21,828 nt of DNA from Syntrophomonas sp. UBA4911 (GCA_002398105.1 DHCD01000109.1:2547-24374); one strand, 5' to 3'. Counted from the first letter of the stretch, positions 1 through 7,552 are shown. The notes: generated from the sequence alone by a model not told the origin. Numbers and translations are program-made.

Positions 1-96
1 ATTTTAACGGAATTGCCTGACCAGGAATTGCTGGATATAATGGACCATATGAGGGGCAACATGAAAAAAGGCGCCTTACACCGCTGTTCTGCATAG
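1..96 (+). CDS. C-terminal end of an unidentified CDS (partial)
   Basis: Frame 1 is open from the window edge to a TAG at 94-96, giving the last 31 residues of a protein whose start lies outside the window. The tail is polar and helical-looking (it includes PDQELLDIMDHMRGNMKKG) and ends in HRCSA. I do not recognise the family. The stop is 31 bases before the ATG of the cation efflux gene, so the two may be co-transcribed. This could also be a chance open frame, since only 31 codons are visible. Confidence 0.4.
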   Translation: MLTELPDQELLDIMDHMRGNMKKGALHRCSA

Positions 97-127
97 GCGC
101 AGGCTAGAGAAAGACAGGGTGGACAAT

Positions 128-1303
128 ATGACCGAATGGCTGCTTCGCCATTTCGTAAAAGATCATGAGAATATACAGGATGACGCGGTGCGCTCCGCCT
201 GCGGCAGGTTAGCGGGCCTGGTGGGAATTGTATGCAATCTTCTGCTGGTTGCGGGCAAGCTGACCGTAGGTTCCGTTTCCGGCAGTGTTTCCATCATTGC
301 GGACGGCTTGAACAATCTGTCGGACGCCGCCAGTTCTGTGATCGCCCTGGTGGGCTTTAAGGTTGCCGCCCGAACCGCGGACAAGGAACACCCTTTCGGG
401 CACGGGCGGTTTGAATATATAGCGGGATTGGCCGTGGCGGTTATGATACTGGTGATCGGTATTGAGCTGGGCCAAAGCAGCCTGGCCAAGATCATCAGCC
501 CCACCCCGGTTGCCTTTGGCTTTTGGGGCTTTGCGGTACTGACGGCTTCGGTATTGCTGAAGGTATGGATGGCCGTTTTCAACCGTAGTATGGGGCAGCG
601 CATAAGCTCTGCCACGCTGCAGGCGGTAAGCGCCGACAGCCGCAACGATGCCATCGCAACCACGGCTGTACTGCTGGCCGCGATGGTGTCCCATTTTACC
701 GGCGTCAATCTGGACGGATGGATGGGCTTGGGAGTGGCTGTTTTTATTGTCTACAGCGGCGTAGGTTTTGTTAGAGACACCATGAATCCATTGCTGGGCG
801 AGGCTCCTCCGCCGGAGCTGGTAAAATATATTGCCGATAAAATTGCCGGCTATGAGGGAGTACTGGGTACTCATGATCTGATCGTACATGATTATGGCCC
901 CGGCCGCCGGTTTGCCAGCGCTCATGTGGAAATGCCCAGCGACCTGGACGCGCTCATCGCGCATGATATTATCGACAACATTGAACGTGATCTCTGGGAG
1001 AACGACAGCATTCACCTGATTATCCATTACGATCCGATCGTTACCGGCGAGGAGACGGACAGCATCCGGGCCTGGGTGGACCGGCAGGTCAAAACCATAG
1101 ACGACCGCCTGACTATTCATGATCTGCGCCTGGTGGACGGCCCCAGCCACACCAATTATATTTTTGATGTTGTAACCCCGCCGGAGTTTGAAATCCCGGA
1201 AAAGGAACTGCTGAAACGAATAGAAGAGGCGGTGCAGCAAGGGGAGAAGCCTATTCACACCGTTGTTACCATTGATCGCTCCTATGCCGCTACCTTGATA
1301 TAA
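128..1303 (+). CDS. CDF-family cation efflux transporter, possibly Mn(II)-type
   Basis: Membrane cation diffusion facilitator, expected to export a divalent metal in exchange for protons. An N-terminal lead (MTEWLLRHFVKDHEN) precedes about six hydrophobic segments within residues 25-225, then a soluble CDF C-terminal domain and an extra C-terminal module to residue 391. The family motif HPFGHGRFEY is at about residues 88-97. The metal-site positions in TM2 are D59 and N63 (ADGLNNLSD) and in TM5 D170 and D174 (ADSRNDA). Three Asp plus one Asn resembles the arrangement reported for Mn exporters such as streptococcal MntE, and differs from the H-D-H-D site of Zn/Cd CDFs; specificity is inference. 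I chose ATG 128 because AGGGTGG at 116-122 is well spaced for it and the CDF N-terminus begins there. A GTG at 119 would add three residues. The CsoR-like repressor gene lies downstream. Confidence 0.9.
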   Translation: MTEWLLRHFVKDHENIQDDAVRSACGRLAGLVGIVCNLLLVAGKLTVGSVSGSVSIIADGLNNLSDAASSVIALVGFKVAARTADKEHPFGHGRFEYIAGLAVAVMILVIGIELGQSSLAKIISPTPVAFGFWGFAVLTASVLLKVWMAVFNRSMGQRISSATLQAVSADSRNDAIATTAVLLAAMVSHFTGVNLDGWMGLGVAVFIVYSGVGFVRDTMNPLLGEAPPPELVKYIADKIAGYEGVLGTHDLIVHDYGPGRRFASAHVEMPSDLDALIAHDIIDNIERDLWENDSIHLIIHYDPIVTGEETDSIRAWVDRQVKTIDDRLTIHDLRLVDGPSHTNYIFDVVTPPEFEIPEKELLKRIEEAVQQGEKPIHTVVTIDRSYAATLI

Positions 1304-1358
1304 GGCGATTATTTAAAAGGGAAGCAGCGGGAGAGATTCTACGCTCTGGGAACTGGGA

Positions 1359-1404
1359 AGGTTGCGCTTAATTGCGCCCCCCAGGTTATTTACCCTGGCG
1401 ACCT
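1359..1404 (+). other. Possible three-way-junction RNA structure in the CDF 3' region
   Basis: An outer helix, AGGTTG (1359-1364) with CGACCT (1399-1404, one G-U pair), encloses two short hairpins: CGC-TTAATT-GCG near 1365-1376 and CCAGG (1381-1385) with CCTGG (1394-1398). It lies between the CDF stop and the csoR-like promoter, so it would be in the CDF transcript's 3' end. No T-run follows, so it is not a textbook terminator, and I do not recognise a riboswitch class. Confidence 0.25.
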
Positions 1405-1419
1405 CTAAGCCGAATAAAG

Positions 1420-1474
1420 TTGATTGCGGCTCTGAAGCATAGTATACTTTCAGCATACCCCTATAGGTATGCTG
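1420..1474 (+). promoter_or_regulatory. Promoter and CsoR-type operator of the repressor gene
   Basis: A sigma-A promoter reads TTGATT (1420-1425), 17 bp spacer, TATACT (1443-1448), predicting a start near 1455. A perfect 9-bp-arm palindrome, CAGCATACC-N6-GGTATGCTG (1451-1474), covers the predicted start. Its ATACCCC core matches known CsoR-type operators and recurs at the ATPase promoter, so autorepression by the encoded repressor is likely. Confidence 0.8.
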
Positions 1475-1496
1475 AATTTTGAAAGCGGGTGGAATA

Positions 1497-1772
1497 ATGC
1501 GCCAATGTATGGATGCGGATAATCTGCATAGACGCCTGAACAAAATCATGGGACAGCTTAAAGCCATAGACAAAATGGTGGATGAGGACGTTCCCTGTGA
1601 AGACGTGCTGATACAGGTAAACGCCGCCAAAGGGGCGCTTCACAAAGTGGGGCAGGTTATTCTGGAAGGGCATTTAAACCATTGCGTCCGGGAGGGTATC
1701 GAACACGGAGACGCAGACCGGACCATAGCGGAATTTGCCAGAGCGGTTGAGCAGTTTTCCCGTATGACATAA
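1497..1772 (+). CDS. CsoR/RcnR-family (DUF156) metal-sensing repressor
   Basis: Small all-alpha, tetramer-forming DNA-binding repressor of 91 residues, the normal family length. Metal-site residues are C34 (VPCEDV), H59 and C63 (GHLNHC), with the 25- and 4-residue spacing of Cu(I)-sensing CsoR (x-C-H-C). An extra C4 (MRQCMDADN) sits close to where RcnR/FrmR-type sensors carry their N-terminal ligand, so the metal may not be copper. ATG 1497 is preferred: GGGTGG (1487-1492) is the ribosome site, and the upstream in-frame TTG at 1479 would place that site inside the gene. The promoter carries an ATACCCC-type operator, a terminator follows, and the next gene is a P1B ATPase with similar operators, so it probably represses itself and the pump until metal binds. 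Confidence 0.9.
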   Translation: MRQCMDADNLHRRLNKIMGQLKAIDKMVDEDVPCEDVLIQVNAAKGALHKVGQVILEGHLNHCVREGIEHGDADRTIAEFARAVEQFSRMT

Positions 1773-1793
1773 TCTGGCAGCATATCCTGGAAG

Positions 1794-1828
1794 GACGTGG
1801 GCGATTATTTTTCCCGGCGTCTTTTTTT
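1794..1828 (+). terminator. Rho-independent terminator after the repressor gene
   Basis: An imperfect stem (GACG and GGG at 1794-1801 pairing with CCC and CGTC at 1813-1821, internal mismatch) is followed by seven T (1822-1828). It separates the repressor transcript from the ATPase promoter that begins at 1830. Confidence 0.65.
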
Positions 1829-1829
1829 A

Positions 1830-1889
1830 TTGTAAATATATACCCCGGGGGGTATAATGGATTCGTAATACATATACCCCCATATGTAT
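1830..1889 (+). promoter_or_regulatory. ATPase promoter with two tandem ATACCCC palindromes
   Basis: The promoter is TTGTAA (1830-1835), 17 bp, TATAAT (1853-1858). Palindrome 1, TATACCCC-GG-GGGGTATA (1839-1856), fills the spacer and overlaps the -10 box. Palindrome 2, ATACATAT-ACCCCC-ATATGTAT (1868-1889), lies just after the predicted start. Both resemble the operator of the csoR-like gene, so occupancy would block polymerase binding and early elongation. Confidence 0.8.
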
Positions 1890-1908
1890 ATTGGAAGGGA
1901 CTGATAGA

Positions 1909-3780
1909 TTGACTGCATTATTTAAGAACGAGGAAAAACGAACACTGCTGCTGCTGGGCATTTCCTTTATCGCTGTTCTGGGCGGCCTTTTCCATCTGCC
2001 GTTTAACCCCGCCTGGATAGCGATTGTGTTATGCGGGATACCCATTGTCAAAGGGGCCATAGTGGGATTAGTCACGGAATTTGACATTAAAGCTGATGTG
2101 CTGGTGGCCATTGCCTTAATTGCCTCCATCGTTATCGGAGAGATTTTTGCCGCCGGAGAAGTAGCCTTTATCATGGCCCTGGGCGCATATCTGGAAGAAC
2201 GTACCGTTGCCAAGGCCAGGGCGGGCATTGGGAAGCTCGTCAGCCTCACTCCGACAACGGCACGGGTAATCCGCAACGATGGAGAAAGCATTATCTCCGC
2301 CGACCAAATCAGACGAGGCGACACCCTGCGGGTATTGGCCGGGGAAACTATTGCGGTTGACGGTGTAATCACCAAAGGGCAAACTTCCGTTGATCAGTCG
2401 GTTATGACCGGTGAGTCGCTCCCGGTCGACAAAGGCGAAGGCGACGAGGTATTCAGCGGCACGGTAAATCAGTTCGGAACTTTTGAAATGATGGCGCAAA
2501 AAGTAGGCGAGGACAGCTCTCTGCAAAGAATGATACGCCTGGTGGAATCTGCCGATGCCGGCAAAGCGAAAATTGTGAGAACAGCGGATCGCTGGGCCAC
2601 ATGGATTGTAGTGGTTGCGCTCCTTGCTGCGGTCGGTACATGGTTTATCACCGGTGAAATCATACGTTCGGTTACCGTATTGGTCGTATTTTGTCCCTGC
2701 GCTTTGGTGCTGGCTACCCCCACGGCGATCATGGCCGGGATTGGCAACGCCACCAGGTTCGGTATACTTATCCGGGCAGGCGACGCCTTGGAACGGCTGG
2801 CCCAAGTAAAACGGATTGCCTTTGATAAAACCGGGACCCTGACCTATGGCCGCCCGGCGGTCAGCAAAGTGGGCAGCTGCGTTTCCGATCTTAACGACCA
2901 GGAACTGCTGGATATTGCGGCTGCTGCTGAAACGCACTCCGAACATCCTCTGGGGAAAGCGGTAGTCGGGTTTTACCGGCAAGAGAGAGGTAAAAGCCCG
3001 GATAATCCGGATGCTTTCCAAATGCTGGCGGGCAGGGGAGTATATGCCGAAGTCAAGGGACGTCAGGTTTACGCCGGAAACGAGGCCTTATTATGGGAAC
3101 AGGGTATCGAAATGCCGGAACGCCTGTTGCAGGCGGCCAACAGCGAAAAAGCAGGTGGAGCGACTGTCATTTATATCGGCGTCGATCAAAAGGCGGTTGG
3201 TTTAATCGCTTTGTCGGACAGGCTGCGGCCGGACGCCGCTGACACGGTGAACGCAATTCACGCCACCGGAATGAAAACCGTACTGCTCACGGGCGACGCG
3301 CCCCAGGCGGCGCAGCATATGGCTAAAATCGCCGGTATTGCCGATTTGCACTCGAGTCTCCGGCCGGAAGACAAGATGCGGGCTATTCGTGCTTTTGCCG
3401 ACCAGGACGAACCTGTCTGCATGGTGGGTGACGGAATCAATGACGCTCCTGCTTTAAAAGCGGCCCGGGTTGGTATTGCCATGGGCGGCATCGGTAGCGA
3501 CATAGCCATAGATGCCGCCGACATTGTGCTGGTGGGGGATGATATAAAGGAAATTCCCCACCTGATACAGCTTGCCCAGAAAACCATGAAAACCATAAAC
3601 ATAAACCTTACCGCTTCAATGGTCTTGAACTTTGTTGCTATAACTCTGGCCATAATGGGTATTCTGAATCCCGTATGGGGAGCGTTGGTACATAACGCAG
3701 GTTCGGTTGCTGTCATCATCAATTCATCGTTGCTTTTAAATTGGAGAAAATCAAGGGAAGTAGCTGCAGCAAGCATTTAA
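1909..3780 (+). CDS. P1B-type heavy-metal-translocating ATPase (CPC type, no metal-binding domain)
   Basis: ATP-driven metal exporter of the inner membrane. Residues, counted from TTG 1909: TM hairpin MA/MB within 10-50, M1/M2 to about 95, actuator TGES 167-170, translocation motif C262-P-C264, phosphorylated D306 in DKTGT, nucleotide-binding HP 346-347, GDGINDAP 507-514, and M7/M8 at the end. At 623 residues it is complete but lacks the usual N-terminal CXXC domain. The last helix carries H595-N596-A-G-S and later N-S-S, which is neither the Cu-pump nor the ZntA (Asp) signature, so the metal is uncertain. TTG 1909 has GGAAGGGA (1893-1900) at good spacing; TTG 1891 would overlap that site. 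It has its own promoter with two operators of the upstream repressor's type. Confidence 0.9.
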   Translation: MTALFKNEEKRTLLLLGISFIAVLGGLFHLPFNPAWIAIVLCGIPIVKGAIVGLVTEFDIKADVLVAIALIASIVIGEIFAAGEVAFIMALGAYLEERTVAKARAGIGKLVSLTPTTARVIRNDGESIISADQIRRGDTLRVLAGETIAVDGVITKGQTSVDQSVMTGESLPVDKGEGDEVFSGTVNQFGTFEMMAQKVGEDSSLQRMIRLVESADAGKAKIVRTADRWATWIVVVALLAAVGTWFITGEIIRSVTVLVVFCPCALVLATPTAIMAGIGNATRFGILIRAGDALERLAQVKRIAFDKTGTLTYGRPAVSKVGSCVSDLNDQELLDIAAAAETHSEHPLGKAVVGFYRQERGKSPDNPDAFQMLAGRGVYAEVKGRQVYAGNEALLWEQGIEMPERLLQAANSEKAGGATVIYIGVDQKAVGLIALSDRLRPDAADTVNAIHATGMKTVLLTGDAPQAAQHMAKIAGIADLHSSLRPEDKMRAIRAFADQDEPVCMVGDGINDAPALKAARVGIAMGGIGSDIAIDAADIVLVGDDIKEIPHLIQLAQKTMKTININLTASMVLNFVAITLAIMGILNPVWGALVHNAGSVAVIINSSLLLNWRKSREVAAASI

Positions 3781-3821
3781 TCATGATACAATAGCTTATA
3801 TTAATACTAGGAGGATGCATC

Positions 3822-4373
3822 ATGGGGAAATATAAGTTGAACCCTGACGATTCGGTATTAGTTATCATAGACCTGCAGGAAAAGCTGATGAATGTTATGA
3901 AGGATAAAGACAAGGTATATAAAAACACTAACCTTCTGCTCAGTACAGCCAGAGAGTTCGGCATACCGGTAGTTTTAAGCGAACAGTATCCCCGCGGCCT
4001 GGGGCCTACGGTTGCTGAAATCAAAGAAAATTTACCCCCGGAATATAATTACCTGGAAAAGAAGAGTTTTTCTCTGTGCGGGGCAGGAATATATGAGATA
4101 CTGACCAAGTTGGGAAAAAAATCGGTTATTGTCTGCGGCAGTGAAACCCATATCTGCGTTTTTCAAACCGTCAGAGATCTGGTGGAAGCAGGTTATGATG
4201 TTCACCTGGTCAGAGATGCGGTGTGTTCCCGCTTTGACGAAAACTATAACAACAGTCTGGCTCTGATGGCGGAGCTGGGAGCTGTGGTTACCAATACGGA
4301 GACGGTTGTGTTTGATTTGCTGGGGTGTGCGGGAACGCCACATTTTAAAGCCATATCGCCTTTAGTAAAATAG
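3822..4373 (+). CDS. Isochorismatase-family cysteine hydrolase
   Basis: Cytosolic alpha/beta hydrolase of the isochorismatase/nicotinamidase superfamily (YcaC-like branch), 183 residues, typical length. The likely catalytic triad is D17 (VIIDLQEKL), a Lys at 80/81 (LEKKSFS) and nucleophile C112 in GSETHICV, the usual G-E-T-H-x-C-V motif preceded by a cis-peptide region. Substrates in this family vary widely (amides, isochorismate, unknown), so no reaction is assigned. A strong ribosome site, AGGAGG, is 7 bases before ATG 3822. It lies 41 bases after the ATPase on the same strand and may be read through from it. It ends at the shared bidirectional terminator. Confidence 0.88.
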   Translation: MGKYKLNPDDSVLVIIDLQEKLMNVMKDKDKVYKNTNLLLSTAREFGIPVVLSEQYPRGLGPTVAEIKENLPPEYNYLEKKSFSLCGAGIYEILTKLGKKSVIVCGSETHICVFQTVRDLVEAGYDVHLVRDAVCSRFDENYNNSLALMAELGAVVTNTETVVFDLLGCAGTPHFKAISPLVK

Positions 4374-4462
4374 ACCGCCGATTTTCAGCTCTTGAGTATG
4401 ACTTTGGCATGGCCGTTGCGGCCAATAACCCCGGGAATTTTCAAGGGATTGATTTAAAAGCG

Positions 4463-4495
4463 AAAAGCGGGAAGCAAAGTGCTTCCCGCTTTTTT
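4463..4495. terminator. Bidirectional terminator between convergent genes
   Basis: A 14-bp perfect stem (4463-4476 with 4480-4493, core AGCGGGAAGCA) has a 3-base loop, with A4 at its left end and T6 at its right. It can terminate the + strand hydrolase transcript and the minus-strand sigma/anti-sigma transcript, whose stop codon is at 4502. Confidence 0.9.
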
Positions 4496-4501
4496 AATGG
4501 C

Positions 4502-5611
4502 TTATTTGGTTGCCGACAGTTGCAGATCCCGGGATATCATGCTCAGTTCTTCGGCCGGGAGCTTAGCGCTTATGGTCAGCAGGAACTTCTGATTATTAAA
4601 TTCAAGTTCATAAGAAATAGTATTGGTGGTCGGCAATGCTTTTGATTTGGCCTGTTCCTGGGGCTGAGCCCCCAAATCTTTTGTTCCTTGTTCTTCCGAA
4701 GGCGAAGTGACGCCTTTCCCTGATTGTATTTCGGATTTATCGGCGGCGGGTGCTGCTTCCTCCCTTATATAATAGCCCCGGCTGTAGGTAGATGTAACCG
4801 GTTGCCGCAGGGGCAGCTGGGCGATATTTATAATAATCTGTTCTTCGCTCTGGGACCGACCGAAAGTATAAGTAGAGGAACCGGCAGTGTCGACCTTATT
4901 TAACAGCACATAAGAAGCCGGGAGGTTAACCGGTTGCACCGGAAACGCCTCTGGTGTTGCAGCCGTTTCGGCCTTCATCAAATTCAAATCCTGAGCTTGG
5001 CTGTTGTCATTGTTGGAAATAGTGACGGAATGGGTTCCGTAAGATTCTTTGATTTCCCCGGCAGGAGAGGAAGGCGATTCTTCTTGGTCCTTTTGGCGGT
5101 TAGCGCCGTTGGCTGTTTCCTGTTTTATTTCTTCTGACCCTGCTGCTCCTGCAGGCGCCTTCAGGCTTTCCTGGTCCGCTTTGCCTGCCATAATACTTTC
5201 CCGGGTAGTTTTAAGAGATGCCGGTTCCTGGTCGGCTATCTGGATTAACCCGCTATTTTTAAGCAGAGCGGGTCCGTAGAGCATTATTAAAAGAATTGCT
5301 CCCATGGCGGCTAAACTGATAAAACGCCGCGACCACTTCTTATGGTTCTGGGAATGGGGGTAAATCGTGCTCGAATTAGCTTGAATGGCAGTACAGGCAA
5401 TCTGATTTATAACCCGATCGGTGAAATCATCGGGCAACGCAGGAATTTCCCACTGTTCGTGCAGAATAGTGCTCTCCAGCAGGCTCTCATCCACGATTCT
5501 ACGGCAAATCGGGCAATTAAGGAGATGCTCTTCAATTTGAGCCCGCTGTTCAGGGTTAAGAATATCATCGCAATAGTCATAAAGATATTTATCTACTTGC
5601 CGGCAGTTCAT
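4502..5611 (-). CDS. Membrane anti-sigma factor with N-terminal zinc finger
   Basis: Partner of the ECF sigma factor encoded just upstream. The N-terminus is a ZAS-type zinc-finger domain (C3, then H29-x3-C33-x2-C36 in EEHLLNCPIC) that would hold the sigma factor in the cytoplasm. One membrane helix follows at about residues 98-116, then a low-complexity E/K/Q/A/G-rich linker to about 230. The outer domain has two segments with a similar beta pattern (YVLLNKVDTAGSSTYTFGRS and a C-terminal segment ending in EELSMISRDLQLSATK), resembling DUF4367-type sensor domains. ATG 5611 is chosen because GGGGG at 5619-5623 is close upstream. The longer frame from 5689 would run backwards through the sigma gene. 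The start overlaps the sigma stop by 23 bases, indicating translational coupling. Confidence 0.85.
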   Translation of the reverse strand: MNCRQVDKYLYDYCDDILNPEQRAQIEEHLLNCPICRRIVDESLLESTILHEQWEIPALPDDFTDRVINQIACTAIQANSSTIYPHSQNHKKWSRRFISLAAMGAILLIMLYGPALLKNSGLIQIADQEPASLKTTRESIMAGKADQESLKAPAGAAGSEEIKQETANGANRQKDQEESPSSPAGEIKESYGTHSVTISNNDNSQAQDLNLMKAETAATPEAFPVQPVNLPASYVLLNKVDTAGSSTYTFGRSQSEEQIIINIAQLPLRQPVTSTYSRGYYIREEAAPAADKSEIQSGKGVTSPSEEQGTKDLGAQPQEQAKSKALPTTNTISYELEFNNQKFLLTISAKLPAEELSMISRDLQLSATK

Positions 5612-6185
5612 ATTCCAACCCCCTTTCATTCCAGCGTTTTTCCACGATTTTACGTAAAGCCTTACGGGCCCGGTGAACCTTGACTTCAATGTTTTCCTTG
5701 CTTACTCCCAGTACTTCAGCAATTTCCTGATTGTTCAAATCCATCTGATAGCGCAATATCACAACTGCCCGATAGCTTTCCGGCAATTCATTTATAGCCT
5801 CATAAATAAAGTGTTTCAACTCTTCTCTCTCGAACATAAGCTGGGGATCACCCGAATGGGCGGTATAATAATCCTCATAAGCTTTGCCATAGGCTTCGTC
5901 GAAATCAAGAGTTACGATTTTCTTTTTTTTGCGCAAAGCACTGATACTGGCATTGGTAGCTATCCGATAAATCCAGGGAGCAAATTTTTTGTTACTGTCA
6001 AACTGGTATAGTTTTTGATAAACATTAACAAACACGTCTTGCGTGATATCCTCTGCTTCCTGATAATGACCAATCATCCGGTATACTATACTAAAAACTG
6101 GTTTTTTATAACGGTTAACCAATTCTTCAAAAGCTGATATATCCCCACCCAGACTTTGAAAGGCAAGCGATTCGTCGCTTATCAA
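5589..6185 (-). CDS. ECF RNA polymerase sigma factor (SigW-like)
   Basis: Extracytoplasmic-function sigma factor of 198 residues. Region 2 spans about residues 20-90 (FEELVNRYKKPVFSIVYRM, EAEDITQDVF, then WIYRIATNASI). Region 4 spans about residues 132-185 with the helix-turn-helix NNQEIAEVLGVSKENIEVKV. The start is a TTG at 6185 with GGGAG about 10 bases upstream; no in-frame ATG precedes region 2, so TTG is the best choice. It forms an operon with the overlapping anti-sigma gene. A TGAAAG-N17-CGTA element upstream suggests autoregulation. Envelope stress is the usual trigger in this group, but nothing here shows the signal. Confidence 0.9.
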   Translation of the reverse strand: MISDESLAFQSLGGDISAFEELVNRYKKPVFSIVYRMIGHYQEAEDITQDVFVNVYQKLYQFDSNKKFAPWIYRIATNASISALRKKKKIVTLDFDEAYGKAYEDYYTAHSGDPQLMFEREELKHFIYEAINELPESYRAVVILRYQMDLNNQEIAEVLGVSKENIEVKVHRARKALRKIVEKRWNERGLEYELPASR

Positions 6186-6219
6186 CTTTAATCAGCTCCC
6201 CACTGCTGTCATTATTTAT

Positions 6220-6246
6220 TACGTAAACAGCTCAAATTACCTTTCA
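6220..6246 (-). promoter_or_regulatory. Candidate ECF (SigW-type) autoregulatory promoter
   Basis: On the minus strand TGAAAG (6246-6241), 17 bases, then CGTA (6223-6220) is close to the SigW-type consensus TGAAAC-N16-CGTA. It lies 35-61 bases upstream of the sigma TTG start, the usual position for self-activation. The spacer is one base longer than consensus. Confidence 0.55.
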
Positions 6247-6349
6247 CCTATTCCCCTGATAGCATGATTCCCTCTTATTTATGTCCACACATAATATAAA
6301 TATAACAGATGATAGAGATTTGTGGTAGCTGCTTGCAGTTTCTCCCCTA

Positions 6350-6376
6350 CTGTTCACAAAACTTTAAGGTGAACAG
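6350..6376. promoter_or_regulatory. Perfect palindrome CTGTTCAC-N11-GTGAACAG
   Basis: Two perfect 8-bp arms (6350-6357 and 6369-6376) flank an 11-base AT-rich spacer, the geometry of a dimeric regulator site. It sits between the divergent ECF operon and the mrp-type gene, centred about 70 bases upstream of the latter's predicted start of transcription. The binding protein is unknown. Confidence 0.45.
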
Positions 6377-6399
6377 CCTATCCATTTTTGCCGGCGGAC

Positions 6400-6430
6400 T
6401 TGATATTAAGATGGCAAAAATGTATATAAT
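6400..6430 (+). promoter_or_regulatory. Promoter of the mrp-type gene
   Basis: TTGATA (6400-6405) is followed after 17 bases by TATATA (6423-6428), overlapping TATAAT (6425-6430). The predicted start is near 6436, leaving a leader of about 28 bases that contains the AAGGAG ribosome site. Confidence 0.6.
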
Positions 6431-6463
6431 AAGTTTAATCATAGTTTGGAAAGGAGAAACATA

Positions 6464-7303
6464 ATGTCTGATCAATGCAAAACCTGTCCTTCCAGTGCAG
6501 GCTGTTCCATTGACCCCGCTGATTGCAGCGCTGCAGCCGAAAAGAGCTTACTGGGTTCGCTAAATGATATAAAAAATGTCATTGTAGTTATGAGCGGTAA
6601 AGGCGGGGTGGGAAAATCATCGGTTACCGGCTTGATTGCTTCCAGTCTGGCTAAACAGGGAAAAAAAGTGGGGGTACTGGATGCTGACATTACCGGTCCC
6701 AGTCAACCAAGAGCATTTGGCATAAAAGACTATAAGCTGAGCGGCTCAGATTTTGGGGTTATACCAGCTACCAGCAAGCTGGGCATCAAAATAATCTCTA
6801 TTAATTTCTTTCTTCCCCATGAAGATGACCCGGTCATATGGAGAGGCCCCATGCTGGCGGGCGCCGTTAAACAATTCTGGGAAGAAGTTGACTGGCGCGA
6901 CCTGGATTACCTGGTGGTTGACCTGCCTCCGGGAACCGGCGATGTACCGCTTACAGTGCTGCAGACCCTCCCGGTAAATGGCATTATAATTGTATCTTCA
7001 CCCCAGGAACTGGCCTTTATGGTGGTCAAAAAGGCTATCAAAATGACCCAGAAAATGAACATCCCTATTTTGGGCCTTATAGAGAACATGAGCTATGCCC
7101 TGTGTCCCCATTGCGGAGAAAAAGTCGAGTTGTTCGGTAAAAGCCAGGGGGAAAAGGTGGCCGCCCAGAGCGGTATAGAGTTTTTGGGAGATTTGCCCTG
7201 GGATATAGAACTCAATGCGCTGGTTGACCAGGGGAAAATAGAAGAATATAATTCTCCTGCTATGGAGCAAATAGTAAAAAGAATTACCGGACGGCTTGAT
7301 TAA
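6464..7303 (+). CDS. mrp: Mrp/NBP35-type P-loop ATPase, Fe-S cluster carrier
   Basis: Cytosolic Mrp/ApbC/NBP35-family ATPase of 279 residues, expected to bind and transfer [4Fe-4S] clusters to target enzymes. The deviant Walker A GKGGVGKS is at 45-52 with GVLDADITGPS after it (switch I region), and DLPPGTGD as Walker B. C214-P-H-C217 is the dimer-bridging cluster motif. An N-terminal four-Cys segment (C5, C8, C14, C21) gives an extra cluster site as in NBP35-like proteins of anaerobes. ATG 6464 is chosen for AAGGAG 7-8 bases upstream; the longer frame from 6446 would absorb that site. The gene is monocistronic with its own promoter, and no Fe-S enzyme is adjacent. Confidence 0.92.
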   Translation: MSDQCKTCPSSAGCSIDPADCSAAAEKSLLGSLNDIKNVIVVMSGKGGVGKSSVTGLIASSLAKQGKKVGVLDADITGPSQPRAFGIKDYKLSGSDFGVIPATSKLGIKIISINFFLPHEDDPVIWRGPMLAGAVKQFWEEVDWRDLDYLVVDLPPGTGDVPLTVLQTLPVNGIIIVSSPQELAFMVVKKAIKMTQKMNIPILGLIENMSYALCPHCGEKVELFGKSQGEKVAAQSGIEFLGDLPWDIELNALVDQGKIEEYNSPAMEQIVKRITGRLD

Positions 7304-7552
7304 TCCTAAACTGAACCGAAAGGGCTGGAAGGTAGTCCCGGCTTGTTTAATTCCATGCAGGATTTTTACCCATGGCTCCGTATCTGGGAACCATCATCTG
7401 CGGCCTTTAGTAAAATATAGAAAGCATTATAAAAAGGCTCTCAAAATAATAAAAATATGTATATAATGTATATAGGCTGATAAACCGATATTTTAATCAT
7501 AACAGATTGCGGGATGGTTTTCACGGTATGGAGATTGGAGGTTTGATAAGCA

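Noticed and set aside
209..1258. Long minus-strand open frame (349 codons) opposite the CDF gene
   Set aside because: It lies wholly within a gene with clear CDF motifs, has no ribosome site and resembles no protein family; it is an antisense shadow.
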